From: Trichormus variabilis 0441
Lineage (GTDB): Bacteria; Cyanobacteriota; Cyanobacteriia; Cyanobacteriales; Nostocaceae
DNA: 64,000 nucleotides
NCBI RefSeq assembly: GCF_009856605.1
Contig: NZ_CP047242.1
Coordinates: 6,018,501 to 6,082,500 of the forward strand
Direction: 5' to 3'
In this document: one piece after another, positions 7,757 to 16,421 of the stretch
Position numbering within the stretch: position 1 is the stretch's first letter
Layout of the letters: each line of letters begins with the position of its first letter
Translations under genes and position numbers: made by a program
Notes under the pieces: generated by a model
The model's database searches: none
Told to the model about the DNA's origin: nothing
Seen by the model: only the letters and a program-made list of their open reading frames with translations

Positions 7757-10003
7757 ATGGATAACTCATCTGAAAGCAAGTCTAGCTACCCGGCTGGGGG
7801 TGGTTTACCAGTGATTCAGTATTGGGTAGAACAAACTCTCTCACCACAAGGATTACAATTATGGCAAACTCTCAATCATAAAAGTGCGTGCTTATCCTGT
7901 GCTTGGGGTACGGGCGGACAAAAAGGGGGATTTGTCAATGAAGCAGGAGAATATTTACAACGCTGTGCTAAAAGTGTAGAGGCGATCGCTGCGGAATTGC
8001 AACCAGGAATTAAACAAGATTTTTTCCAAGAACATAGCATCAGTGAGTTACAAAATCTAACTTCTCAAGAATGCGATCGCTTGGGTAGATTAAGTTATCC
8101 TCTGATTCTCAAATCAGGTTCATCCCATTATCAACGTATTAGCTGGGAAGAGGTTTACCAAATCGCTACACAAGCCTTTAATTTACCACCAGCGCGAATT
8201 GCTAGTTATAGTTCTGGACGTTCATCTAATGAAGCTGCCTATTTACTACAATTATTCATGCGATCGCTAGGTAGTAATAATCTAGCAGACTGCTCAGATT
8301 TGTGTCACGCTCCCTCAACAGTGGGGTTAAAAAAAGTTTTTGGCTCAGGTACATCAATGGTAAGCCTAGAGAGCCTAAAACATAGTGATTGTCTTGTTTT
8401 AATTGGTTCTAACGCACCAGCAAACCATCCGCGATTAATGAACGAATTAATTAAGTTGCGGGAAAGAGGCGGGAAAGTAATTATTATTAATCCACAAGTA
8501 GAAATCGGACTAGTTAAATTTGCCTCTCCTGCATTTCCCATTAAATCTTTACTCACAGGCGGTTCAGATATATCCTCCTTATATTTACAACCAATTCCTG
8601 GGAGTGATGCAGCATTATTTGTAGGGTTGCAGAAATCACTCATAGAACAAAATTTAATCCAAATAGAATATCTCAAAGCTTATACTCACAATTGGCAAAA
8701 AGTTGTAGATTATGCTAATCATATATCGTGGGACGACATTACTAATACCTGTGGCATATCCCAAGAAGAAATCACAGCCACAGCTTATATAATTGGGAAA
8801 TCAGCGCGTGTAGTTTTTGCCTGGGCAATGGGCATAACTCAACAAGCTAACGGTGTAGATAATATTTTTAGTATTGCTAATACAGCTTTAATTACAGGTA
8901 ACGCTGGTAAAATCGGGTCTGGAACTATGCCCATTCGAGGCCATTCCAATGTGCAAGGATTTGGTTCGATGGGAGTGACTGTAAATTTGCGAGAAGAAAT
9001 CAAACAAGCATTATCTCAACTATTAGGAAAACCTCTGAACGAAACTCCTGGTTATCATACCCGTGACTTAATAGAAGCAGCAGAAACAGGAAAGATAGAC
9101 ACACTATTCTGTTTAGGGGGAAATCTGTATGCAGCCAACCCAGACTTACAGCAAGCACAACAGGCATTATCGCAAATAGATACCATTTTTTATGTGGCGA
9201 CTAAACCGAACTTAGGACATTTTCACGGATTAGCTAAACAGCAAACTCTACTATTACCTGTATTCAATCGGTTTGAAAATCCTCATAAAACCACAACTGA
9301 ATCAGGCAATAATTTTGTGAGGTTAAATGATGAAGGCAAGAGTCATTTACAACCATCTAATGCTGACCTAATTTCAGAAATCGAATTAATTACAGAAATT
9401 GCTCATCGTCTACATAGTGAAACGCCGATCAATTGGCGTAAACTGCAAGATACAGCTTATATCAGAGAATTAATTGCTAAAACTATTCCCGGTTATGAAA
9501 AAATTGCCACAATTGACCAAACTAAACAGGAATTTCTCATCGAAGGGCGGATTTTAGAAGAACCAAAATTTCCTACATCTGATGGTAAAGCGCAAATGTT
9601 TGTTACACCTTTACCACAATTATCATTACCAACTAAAGCCGAATTTGGTGTATCAGAGCATCAGCCGGGAATTGTGCTAATTTTGGGAACAGGACGCAGC
9701 TATGGTCAACATAATACTGTAGTTTATCGTAGTGAAGATAAATACAGAGGAATGCCTCATCGTCACTGTATTTTAATGAACTATTTTGATGTAAAAAAAG
9801 CGGGATTCCAGGAACATCAGCGAGTCATAGTCAAAGGAGATAAGGGAAAGTTAGACAATATTGAAATTATTTGTGGGGCAATTCGTGAGGGTGTAGGTTT
9901 TATGTTTTATCCAGAAGCTAATGTTTTATTTCAAGCAAAAATTGATCCACAAAGTGGTACACCTGCTTATAAAAGAGTTCCGGTTTGTATCATAGCTGCC
10001 TGA
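7757..10003 (+). CDS. FdhF/YdeP-type molybdopterin oxidoreductase
   Basis: This 748-residue protein belongs to the formate-dehydrogenase-alpha-like branch typified by E. coli YdeP. It has a molybdopterin oxidoreductase domain over about 100-560 and a molybdopterin dinucleotide-binding domain from about 640 (ILGTGRSYGQHNTVVYRSEDKYRGMPHR region). Cys183 in DLCHAPSTVG aligns with the Sec/Cys molybdenum ligand of formate dehydrogenases. Near the N terminus only CLSC (45, 48) and Cys70 remain of the usual four-Cys iron-sulfur site. No partner subunit gene is adjacent. The family substrate is not established, so formate is only one possibility. Confidence 0.85.
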   Translation: MDNSSESKSSYPAGGGLPVIQYWVEQTLSPQGLQLWQTLNHKSACLSCAWGTGGQKGGFVNEAGEYLQRCAKSVEAIAAELQPGIKQDFFQEHSISELQNLTSQECDRLGRLSYPLILKSGSSHYQRISWEEVYQIATQAFNLPPARIASYSSGRSSNEAAYLLQLFMRSLGSNNLADCSDLCHAPSTVGLKKVFGSGTSMVSLESLKHSDCLVLIGSNAPANHPRLMNELIKLRERGGKVIIINPQVEIGLVKFASPAFPIKSLLTGGSDISSLYLQPIPGSDAALFVGLQKSLIEQNLIQIEYLKAYTHNWQKVVDYANHISWDDITNTCGISQEEITATAYIIGKSARVVFAWAMGITQQANGVDNIFSIANTALITGNAGKIGSGTMPIRGHSNVQGFGSMGVTVNLREEIKQALSQLLGKPLNETPGYHTRDLIEAAETGKIDTLFCLGGNLYAANPDLQQAQQALSQIDTIFYVATKPNLGHFHGLAKQQTLLLPVFNRFENPHKTTTESGNNFVRLNDEGKSHLQPSNADLISEIELITEIAHRLHSETPINWRKLQDTAYIRELIAKTIPGYEKIATIDQTKQEFLIEGRILEEPKFPTSDGKAQMFVTPLPQLSLPTKAEFGVSEHQPGIVLILGTGRSYGQHNTVVYRSEDKYRGMPHRHCILMNYFDVKKAGFQEHQRVIVKGDKGKLDNIEIICGAIREGVGFMFYPEANVLFQAKIDPQSGTPAYKRVPVCIIAA

Positions 10004-10010
10004 TTTAATT

Positions 10011-10282
10011 AGGACTTACGCACCCAGGTTGTCTGTTGAGACTGGGTGTAAGGGGTTAAGGGAATACCAAAAAATAAATTATTCCAAATTGACAGTTAGT
10101 AGGGTGCGTCAGTGCGATAAAATCTAACTGTAACAGGAAATTATTCATACTGACGCACCCCACATTTGGGACATTTTTTTATCTGGAAGTTCCTAAGGGT
10201 ATAAGGGTGTAAGAGTTTTAAATATTTACACACCTACACCCTTGTCCAGACCCTTGATTTTTCGTCTTCATGCGTAAGTTCT
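10011..10282. repeat. Dispersed element with AGGACTTACGCA ends
   Basis: The left end AGGACTTACGCA and right end TGCGTAAGTTCT form an inverted pair about 270 bp apart. Inside are the inverted GGGTGCGTCAGT and TGACGCACCC arms and the CTACACCC / GGGTGT stretches. A shorter relative with GGGACTTACACAA...TTGCGTAAGTCC ends is at 30806-30970. No ORF is present; it is MITE-like. Confidence 0.6.
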
Positions 10283-10413
10283 ATGAATTAAGAAGTTGAG
10301 TATCTGGCAATTAATCATGATAAAGTTATGCAATAACAACTATTGGTTATTACTTGGGAAAAATAATAGTTGTTGTCGCAATAAAAACTAAGGGTAAGTA
10401 TTTGACTGATAAA
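10283..10413. other. Spacer between repeat and tRNA-Ala
   Basis: This is AT-rich DNA with an imperfect repeat of AACAACTATTGG / AATAGTTGTTG (about 10332-10375) that can fold into a hairpin. No gene or clear terminator is seen. Confidence 0.4.
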
Positions 10414-10486
10414 TGGAGCTAAGCGGGTTCGAACCGCTGACCTCTGCAATGCCATTGCAGCGCTCTACCAACTGAGCTATAACCCC
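10414..10486 (-). tRNA. tRNA-Ala (anticodon GGC)
   Basis: The reverse strand reads GGGGTTATAGCTCAGTTGG at its 5' end. It gives a 73-base cloverleaf: acceptor GGGGTTA/TAGCTCC, D stem GCTC/GAGC, anticodon stem CTGCA/TGCAG with loop ATGGCAT, and T arm AGCGG-TTCGAAC-CCGCT, then discriminator A. The loop places GGC at positions 34-36, so it reads alanine codons GCC and GCU. CCA is not encoded. Upstream of its 5' end lies an AT-rich stretch with no clear promoter. Confidence 0.95.
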
Positions 10487-10933
10487 ATAATCTTGACCCA
10501 CTAAGCTTTTTTAATATTTTTAGTGATACATAAGATTATTTCGCTTTACTAGTATGCAGGTTTATGTAGGTTAAGTCAAGATACATATATTAAGTTATGT
10601 AAAGATGTGAGGTGATGGTATCGCTATATGGGACGCGAGAGTAGAGTAATTTGATTTTTGCTGTTCCCTAAAACATTTACTAAAAGCCAGGTAAAGTTAA
10701 TGCTTCTTTTAACTTAATTAACGAGCTAAATGCTGAAATTCTGGTTGATTTTGTTTTTTATTTTTATGTATGAAATATTTCGTATAGTACACAAATACTA
10801 AAATGTACTATACTCTAGGGTTGTCTAGTATCGAAAAACAACTAATATCAATTCTCCAAAATTCAGTAATAGATCCATTCCTCAGAAACCCTTGTGATAT
10901 CTGATTTCCTTACTGTTGAATTTGGAATTGTTT
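10487..10933. other. 447-base non-coding region before the topoisomerase gene
   Basis: This stretch separates the tRNA-Ala gene, whose 5' end faces it, from the topoisomerase gene on the + strand. It is AT-rich and has no convincing ORF. Its only clear structure is the perfect inverted repeat at 10782-10813. Confidence 0.6.
10782..10813. promoter_or_regulatory. Perfect 10-bp inverted repeat, candidate operator
   Basis: GTATAGTACA (10782-10791) and TGTACTATAC (10804-10813) are exact inverted repeats with a 12-base spacer, so the half-site centres are about two helical turns apart. It lies about 120 bp before the topoisomerase start. The half-site with its spacer (AGTACACAAATACT) is one base from the published cyanobacterial LexA-box pattern RGTACNNNDGTWCB as I recall it. 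Regulation of the topoisomerase by it is inference. Confidence 0.45.
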
Positions 10934-13120
10934 ATGCCGAAACGCTTGCTAGTGGTTGAATCTCCGGGTAAAGTGAAAAAGCTCAGTCAGATTTTGGGTT
11001 CTGAGTGGATTGTCCGTGCTTCTTGTGGACACATTCGGGAACTGAGTGATGAGGGTGAGGATGCTTTGGGGTTCAGCATGGATGGTGGTAGTGTGCAGTG
11101 TCACTACGTACCGCGTGACCAACGTTCAAAAGAAACTATCCAGCAGTTAAAGAGTGCGGCGAAGCAGGTGAGTGAAGTTGTGTTAGCGACTGACCCGGAT
11201 AGGGAAGGCGAAACCATTGCTTGGCATCTCAAGGAAGTACTGGGATTGAGAGAACCGAAACGAGTTGTCTATACAGAGATTACAGCCTCGGCGGTACAGA
11301 GTGCGATCGCTCATCCACGCAAACTGGACTTAAATTTAGTCGGGGCGGGATTGTGTCGAGATTGTTTAGATAAGTTGGTCGGGTATAAGGGTAGTCCTCT
11401 GGTTTGGGCGTTAAATAATGGGGCAAAGAGTGTGGGGAGAGTGCAGAGTTCTACACTCCACCTGATTTGTCAACGGGAGAGAGAAATTCAAAGTTTTGTA
11501 CCTCAAGATTATTGGAGTGTTTGGGTTGATTATGTTGAAGGTTTCCGCGCTTTCTATAAAGGTGCAGTCAACACTCGCTCAGACTCTCCAGAAACAGAAG
11601 TAGAAATTCATGATGATGCGGCGGGAAATAGCACAACTGCGCCTGAGTCTACCCGCGTGCTGGCGGAAGCAGAAGCTAATCGTTTAGTAGAAGAAGCACG
11701 CCGTCATCCCCACCAAATTGTGCAGTATGAGGGAAAAATTGCCAACCGTCAACCACCCCCACCTTTTATTACTTCCACCTTGCAACAAGCGGCTGGTTCT
11801 AAGTTGAAGTTCGCGCCAGAGAAGACGATGCAGCTAGCCCAAAAGTTGTATGAGGCTGGGTTGATTACATATATGCGGACAGACTCGGTAATGTTGAGTC
11901 CAGAGTTTTGTGAAAGTGCGCGTCAGTGGTTGGAGCAAAATGACCCCCAGAATGTACCGAAGCAGGTTGCAAGACATCGCAGTAGTAAGACAGCCCAACA
12001 AGGACACGAAGCGATTCGCCCAACTGATGTGTTTCGTCCTTCCGCCCAGTTGCGAATAGAACTATCCACAGATGAGTTTAACTTGTATGTGATGATTTGG
12101 AAACGGGCGATCGCTTCCCAATGTCGTCCAGCCCAACTACGAAAAACGGTTGTAATTACCCAGTCTGGTCAAATTCTCTGGCAAGCAAGAGGACAAGTAG
12201 TAGAATTTCTCGGTTACACCCGTTACTGGCCTAACCTCAGCAAGGATACCCTCTTACCCACCTTGCAACAAGGGCAAATGGTCACTTTAGAAAATGCTGG
12301 TCACGAAAAGAAACAAACCCAACCCCCACCACGCTACAGCGAACCCAAGTTAGTGCAACTGATGGAACGTAAAGGTATTGGTCGTCCCAGTACCTATTCT
12401 CCCACCATTGCCACCCTGAAGAAACGGGGTTATGTGGAATTGACCAAAGACAACTTACACCCAACAAATCTAGGGTTAGAAGTTGATACTTTCTTACAAA
12501 AAGCCCTACCGGATTTACTAGAAGCGGAATTTACTGCCAAAATGGAGAATGCCCTAGATGCGATCGCTGAAGGTAAACAACCTTGGCAAATATACTTAAC
12601 CACTTGGAATCAGAATTATTTTGCCCCTGCTTTAGCCAAAGCCAAAACCATAGCTGTCGATTCAGGTAATCCGACAAAAACCTTTCCCCCGCGTCAATAC
12701 GATACTAGCCGGACTCGTTGCCCTGATTGTAATAACTTTCTCAGCAAAATTCCCAGCAGTAAACTGAAGAAAAAATACTTCCTCAAATGCACTAGCGGTT
12801 GTGAAAACACAGTCTTATTCTGGAGTGAATTTAGTAAGACTTGGCAAGCGCCCCGAACAAAAGATGACAAGATGGCAGAAAATGGGCAAAAGAATCATCT
12901 CTCACCTGCAACGAAACTTCCTACTCAGTTGACAGCATACCCCTGTCCAGTATGTAAAAGACCTTTGGAGGAGTATACTTACACCAAAGATGGACAGAAA
13001 AAAACTATGCTGCGTTGCTCTGCATCCTCATCTCGCACTGATAAAAAACATCAAGATGTGGCTTATTTCCACACTGCTAAAGGTTGGTGGAGTCCTAAGT
13101 TTGGGGAAATAAATAAATGA
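10934..13120 (+). CDS. topA: Type IA DNA topoisomerase (topoisomerase I)
   Basis: This enzyme relaxes negative supercoils by cutting one DNA strand. The 728-residue sequence opens with the TOPRIM domain (LLVVESPGKVKKL, then ATDPDREGETIAWHLKE). The catalytic Tyr lies in GLITYMRTDS, and KGIGRPSTYSPTIATLKKRGY is the conserved core motif. The C terminus has two Cys-rich segments, CPDC...CTSGC and CPVC...RCSAS, that resemble topoisomerase zinc ribbons. I chose the ATG at 10934 (MPKRLLVVESPGK); a TTG at 10916 would add six residues. Filamentous cyanobacteria may carry more than one TopA, and this could be the shorter paralogue. A strong terminator follows directly. Confidence 0.92.
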   Translation: MPKRLLVVESPGKVKKLSQILGSEWIVRASCGHIRELSDEGEDALGFSMDGGSVQCHYVPRDQRSKETIQQLKSAAKQVSEVVLATDPDREGETIAWHLKEVLGLREPKRVVYTEITASAVQSAIAHPRKLDLNLVGAGLCRDCLDKLVGYKGSPLVWALNNGAKSVGRVQSSTLHLICQREREIQSFVPQDYWSVWVDYVEGFRAFYKGAVNTRSDSPETEVEIHDDAAGNSTTAPESTRVLAEAEANRLVEEARRHPHQIVQYEGKIANRQPPPPFITSTLQQAAGSKLKFAPEKTMQLAQKLYEAGLITYMRTDSVMLSPEFCESARQWLEQNDPQNVPKQVARHRSSKTAQQGHEAIRPTDVFRPSAQLRIELSTDEFNLYVMIWKRAIASQCRPAQLRKTVVITQSGQILWQARGQVVEFLGYTRYWPNLSKDTLLPTLQQGQMVTLENAGHEKKQTQPPPRYSEPKLVQLMERKGIGRPSTYSPTIATLKKRGYVELTKDNLHPTNLGLEVDTFLQKALPDLLEAEFTAKMENALDAIAEGKQPWQIYLTTWNQNYFAPALAKAKTIAVDSGNPTKTFPPRQYDTSRTRCPDCNNFLSKIPSSKLKKKYFLKCTSGCENTVLFWSEFSKTWQAPRTKDDKMAENGQKNHLSPATKLPTQLTAYPCPVCKRPLEEYTYTKDGQKKTMLRCSASSSRTDKKHQDVAYFHTAKGWWSPKFGEINK

Positions 13121-13121
13121 A

Positions 13122-13161
13122 AGACTATCCCTCTCAACGTAAATAGGGATAGTCTAGTTTT
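13122..13161 (+). terminator. Rho-independent terminator of the topoisomerase gene
   Basis: AGACTATCCCT (13122-13132) pairs perfectly with AGGGATAGTCT (13145-13155), giving an 11-bp stem, a 12-base loop and an AGTTTT tail. It starts two bases after the topoisomerase stop codon. Confidence 0.88.
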
Positions 13162-13182
13162 ACCAATCGTGGGGGATAAATT

Positions 13183-14019
13183 TTGAATATACTAGAATTT
13201 TCTCTACTAGTTTGGCTTGGCTCATTTAGCGCTGGTTTTATAGGTGCGTTAACTGGGTTGGGGGGTGGGGTTGTTATTGTTCCCTTATTAACTTCAGTAT
13301 TTGGTGTTGATATTAGATATGCTGTTGGCGCTTCCCTAGTATCTGTAATTGCGACATCCCTGGGGGCTGCATCTACTTATATTAAAAAAGGCTATACAAA
13401 TCTGCGATTGGGAATGTTTTTAGAAGTTTCCACCACAATTGGGGCGATCGCTGGCGCGATTATTGCTACATTTGTATCTGTCAAAGCCTTGACGATTGTG
13501 CTGGCGATCGTACTAATGTATTCTGCGTATCTTTCACAACGACCCAGACTTGAGCAAGTAGAAGACGATATAGCAGACCCCATCGCCAACTACCTGCAAC
13601 TCAATAGCACCTATCCTACTACTAATGGATTAATGCCTTATCACGTCCACGCAGTACCAGCCGGGTTTAGCATCATGTTAGTAGCTGGGGTGTTGTCCGG
13701 CTTGCTGGGTATTGGTTCGGGAGGATTCAAAGTTTTAGCAATGGATCAAGCCATGCGCCTACCCTTCAAGGTTTCAACCACCACCAGCAATTTTATGATT
13801 GGTGTCACAGCCGCCGCATCAGCCGGAGTGTATTTAGCCAGAGGTTACATTGATCCGGGTCTATCAATGCCTGTAATGTTAGGTGTATTACCCGGTGCTT
13901 TTTTGGGTGCGAGAGTTTTGATAGGTGCGAAAACGCAGATATTGAGGATTGTTTTCAGTCTGGTGTTAGTAGTAATGGCTTTGAAGATGGTCTACAACAG
14001 TCTAATAGGAGGGCTGTAA
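13183..14019 (+). CDS. TSUP family transporter (sulfite exporter TauE/SafE-like)
   Basis: This 278-residue membrane protein has about eight hydrophobic helices in two repeats. Each repeat carries a glycine-rich motif: GFIGALTGLGGGVVIVPLL near residue 20 and GVLSGLLGIGSGGFKVLAM near 170. This is typical of TSUP proteins that move sulfite, sulfonates or other organic anions; the substrate is unknown here. The start is a TTG at 13183 preceded by GGGGG ten bases upstream. No ATG lies early enough to keep the first helix, so TTG is the likely true start. The DUF1634 gene begins one base after its stop, so the two are co-transcribed. Confidence 0.88.
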   Translation: MNILEFSLLVWLGSFSAGFIGALTGLGGGVVIVPLLTSVFGVDIRYAVGASLVSVIATSLGAASTYIKKGYTNLRLGMFLEVSTTIGAIAGAIIATFVSVKALTIVLAIVLMYSAYLSQRPRLEQVEDDIADPIANYLQLNSTYPTTNGLMPYHVHAVPAGFSIMLVAGVLSGLLGIGSGGFKVLAMDQAMRLPFKVSTTTSNFMIGVTAAASAGVYLARGYIDPGLSMPVMLGVLPGAFLGARVLIGAKTQILRIVFSLVLVVMALKMVYNSLIGGL

Positions 14020-14020
14020 A

Positions 14021-14575
14021 ATGTATGAATATAATTCTGGTATTTACTGGAACTCAACAGTACAGTCAGAAAGTGAAGTTGTGGTTACCTCGGTGCAGCT
14101 TCCAGAAGCGAATGAGAACCAAAAATTAGAAGAACCACCAATTAGCGCAGTCGGGCAAATTACTAGCATTTGTGAAATTGATGTTAGCAGGAATTTCGTC
14201 AAAACATCAACTGAACAGCAATTAGAATATTTACTCAGCAATCTTTTAAAATATGGTGTTTTAACAGCTAGTGCAGTTGTCCTACTAGGGGGCATACTCT
14301 ACTTAATTCATCATGGTACTGAGCCTGCTGATTATCACATTTTTCACGGTACACCATCAGAGTTTCGTTCACCATCTGGTGTATTCCACGCAGTGTTATC
14401 AGGTAGCCGCCGTGGCATCATTCAACTGGGACTTTTATTATTAATTGCTATTCCCGTTTTACGCGTTGTTATATCTTTACTCACATTCCTCATAAAACGA
14501 GAATTTATTTACATTATTATTACCTCTTTAGTGTTAGCAAGTTTAACATATAGTCTAATAGGAGCTTATTATTAA
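14021..14575 (+). CDS. DUF1634 membrane protein, TSUP partner
   Basis: The 184-residue protein has a soluble N-terminal stretch of about 65 residues and then a DUF1634 region with three hydrophobic helices (GVLTASAVVLLGGILYLI, GIIQLGLLLLIAIPVLRVVI and YIIITSLVLASLTYSL). DUF1634 genes are often found next to TSUP transporters, as here, where one base separates them; they are presumed accessory subunits. The biochemical role is unknown. A converging gene starts 36 bases after the stop. Confidence 0.85.
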   Translation: MYEYNSGIYWNSTVQSESEVVVTSVQLPEANENQKLEEPPISAVGQITSICEIDVSRNFVKTSTEQQLEYLLSNLLKYGVLTASAVVLLGGILYLIHHGTEPADYHIFHGTPSEFRSPSGVFHAVLSGSRRGIIQLGLLLLIAIPVLRVVISLLTFLIKREFIYIIITSLVLASLTYSLIGAYY

Positions 14576-14611
14576 AAGAAGCCTCAACCCAGTCCTGGTC
14601 AATTATCATTA

Positions 14612-15205
14612 CTATGATGATTTTTGATTGCTTGAATATACACTGATCAAGCGATGTCTAACTAAATAATCAATCTGGTAGATTAGCGCTCCAGTGATTA
14701 ACCAAAAAATTCCAAAGATTACTATAATCTGCCGTTCAAATTGTGTATATATTTCCAGGGGGTTTGTGTAACTCAGATTAAATATAGGCAAAATAAATGT
14801 GCAGAGTAAAGCAGCAACTAGCGTAGACAAGGCAATTACAACCCATCCATATAAACCTTCCCACCAACTCATTAATGTTGGAACTAATCCTTTAACATCA
14901 CCTACTTCTGGTGCTTGAATTTCAGCAAAAAAGCGTCCAAGCAGCAAATGCAGGTAATGATGAGTGAAAGAAATAACTGCAATTGGAGAAAGCAAAGCTA
15001 ATATGATAAATATAGCGAATAACTCTGGACTGCTGATAAATTTAGCAAAATTATATCCAAATCTAACTAAATTTTCGCCTACAAATGTAACTACCCGTAC
15101 GAATAACATGAGAACAAATGATTTTAACCAACAACTAGGGTAAGGTAACCAATTAGGCCATCGAGACTTTTGACCTCTATCGTTCAAAATATTTCGTTTT
15201 GTCAT
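14612..15205 (-). CDS. Hypothetical membrane protein
   Basis: This 197-residue protein has four likely membrane segments: SFVLMLFVRVVTFVG, LFAIFIILALLSPIAVISF, WVVIALSTLVAALLCTFIL and IIVIFGIFWLITGALIYQI. The N terminus is basic (MTKRN...RGQKSRW). I do not recognise the family. The ATG at 15205 is preferred to a TTG at 15232. It converges with the TSUP/DUF1634 operon and its product may sit in the same membrane, but no functional link is shown. Confidence 0.65.
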   Translation of the reverse strand: MTKRNILNDRGQKSRWPNWLPYPSCWLKSFVLMLFVRVVTFVGENLVRFGYNFAKFISSPELFAIFIILALLSPIAVISFTHHYLHLLLGRFFAEIQAPEVGDVKGLVPTLMSWWEGLYGWVVIALSTLVAALLCTFILPIFNLSYTNPLEIYTQFERQIIVIFGIFWLITGALIYQIDYLVRHRLISVYSSNQKSS

Positions 15206-15510
15206 GTTTTTAAGAGATACGAGACTATACAAGATTAGTTAATTATTGTTTGATTAACTTGATTGAGTAGCTGATTAATACTACGTACAATTAATGTATT
15301 AAGGTTAACCAGTAACTATAGGTTAGTCTGTGATCTAGATCAGCTACAGGAATCCGATTTGATTATTCAACAAACGTAAGTCTGTGTATCCATTGCCCAC
15401 CGTATCATGGTTTTGGTGGGCAATGCCCACCCTACGTATATTTCAGAAATCAAATGGTAGTTCTATATATGTGCAAGTATTTTTTGCAACTAATTTCTGA
15501 CTCTGCAATC
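15206..15510. repeat. Gap with a dispersed TTGCCCACC hairpin repeat
   Basis: In this 305-base gap, TTGCCCACC (15393-15401) pairs with GGTGGGCAA (15415-15423), followed by a further TGCCCACCCTAC. A similar repeat (GTAGGCAATGCCCATC...CTCACCCTAC) lies at about 25459-25506. Both are bordered by text related to AATCCGATTTGATTA. The rest of the gap shows nothing recognisable. Confidence 0.6.
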
Positions 15511-16302
15511 TCAAAATAAGAAAGATAAGGGATTGCTCATATTTTCTGCAAAACCCAGGATACCGCGATCGCGGTGTTCATAAATTAATGTCCCTTGAGA
15601 ATCAAATAGAAAAGTTCCTCCGCGCTGGGTCAAATAAGATGAATCTGGTACATAAGTACTCCAGTTGCTCAAAACTTCAGTCATATTTCGTAGGCGCAGG
15701 GTTGCTAGTTCAAAAGGACGCTGAAAGCCTGTTCCGCCAGCAGCTTGGAAAAATGAACCTTTCATGGGTGGTAAAGGTGTACCCCTCACAACTTCCTCAT
15801 CAGCAATTAACTGGGGTGCTTTTTTATCACCCTTATAACCCCGGAAAACTTCCTTGAGTGTTCCGGGACTACCAATTCCCGCACACATCAGCATTAAATT
15901 CAGCCATGCTTTTTGTGAACTTGATAGGAGGGGTAATTGTAGAGATAAACCGCGATAAAGCCCCAAAATGCTGTGAATTTCAGCTTTTGTATCCACAAAC
16001 AACCATTCTTGCGGGAAACCTGTATATTCGCAAAACTTGAGTCCAGAATTGCGATCGCCTATTCCAATAGCGCGAATTATAATTCCTCTGGCTGCGATTT
16101 GTTCTTTTTCTCTTTGTAGCCACCAAGCATATTCTAAATTGTCAAAATCCCCTAACTGTGACCAAATTAGTACAAGTAACTTGGAAGGGGAGATGCAGCC
16201 ATCTAAAACGGGTTTAATCTCTCCGTCGCTAACTCGTAAGCGTTGAGTTTGACTCAAAATCGAATAAATATTTAAGGAATTAGAGCTGGCTTGAATATTC
16301 AT
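15511..16302 (-). CDS. Peroxiredoxin-like (AhpC/TSA-related) protein
   Basis: This 263-residue protein resembles the PRXL2/AhpC-TSA_2 family: a thioredoxin-like fold (LLVLIWSQLGDFDNLEYAWWLQREKEQIAARGIIIRAIGIG), GFPQEWLFVDTKAEIHSILGLYRG, then a C-terminal GGTFLFDSQGTLIYEHRDRGILGFA. The position of the usual peroxidatic CXXC is taken by SQLG, so it lacks the classic active-site pair; remaining Cys are in DGCISP, FCEYTGF and MCAGIG. Function is therefore unclear. The ATG at 16302 is clear. It lies 120 bases from the left end of the IS1182-type element. Confidence 0.7.
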   Translation of the reverse strand: MNIQASSNSLNIYSILSQTQRLRVSDGEIKPVLDGCISPSKLLVLIWSQLGDFDNLEYAWWLQREKEQIAARGIIIRAIGIGDRNSGLKFCEYTGFPQEWLFVDTKAEIHSILGLYRGLSLQLPLLSSSQKAWLNLMLMCAGIGSPGTLKEVFRGYKGDKKAPQLIADEEVVRGTPLPPMKGSFFQAAGGTGFQRPFELATLRLRNMTEVLSNWSTYVPDSSYLTQRGGTFLFDSQGTLIYEHRDRGILGFAENMSNPLSFLF

Positions 16303-16421
16303 GCAAGTGGGGGCGACAGTTTTTTAGTAAAATTCTAGCCGGATTCGGATATTTGGTTTTTTGTAGGGGATCTATAGCGCTTCTCGTTTGTATGCGATAC
16401 ACCCTGACCTCTCTCCTACAA

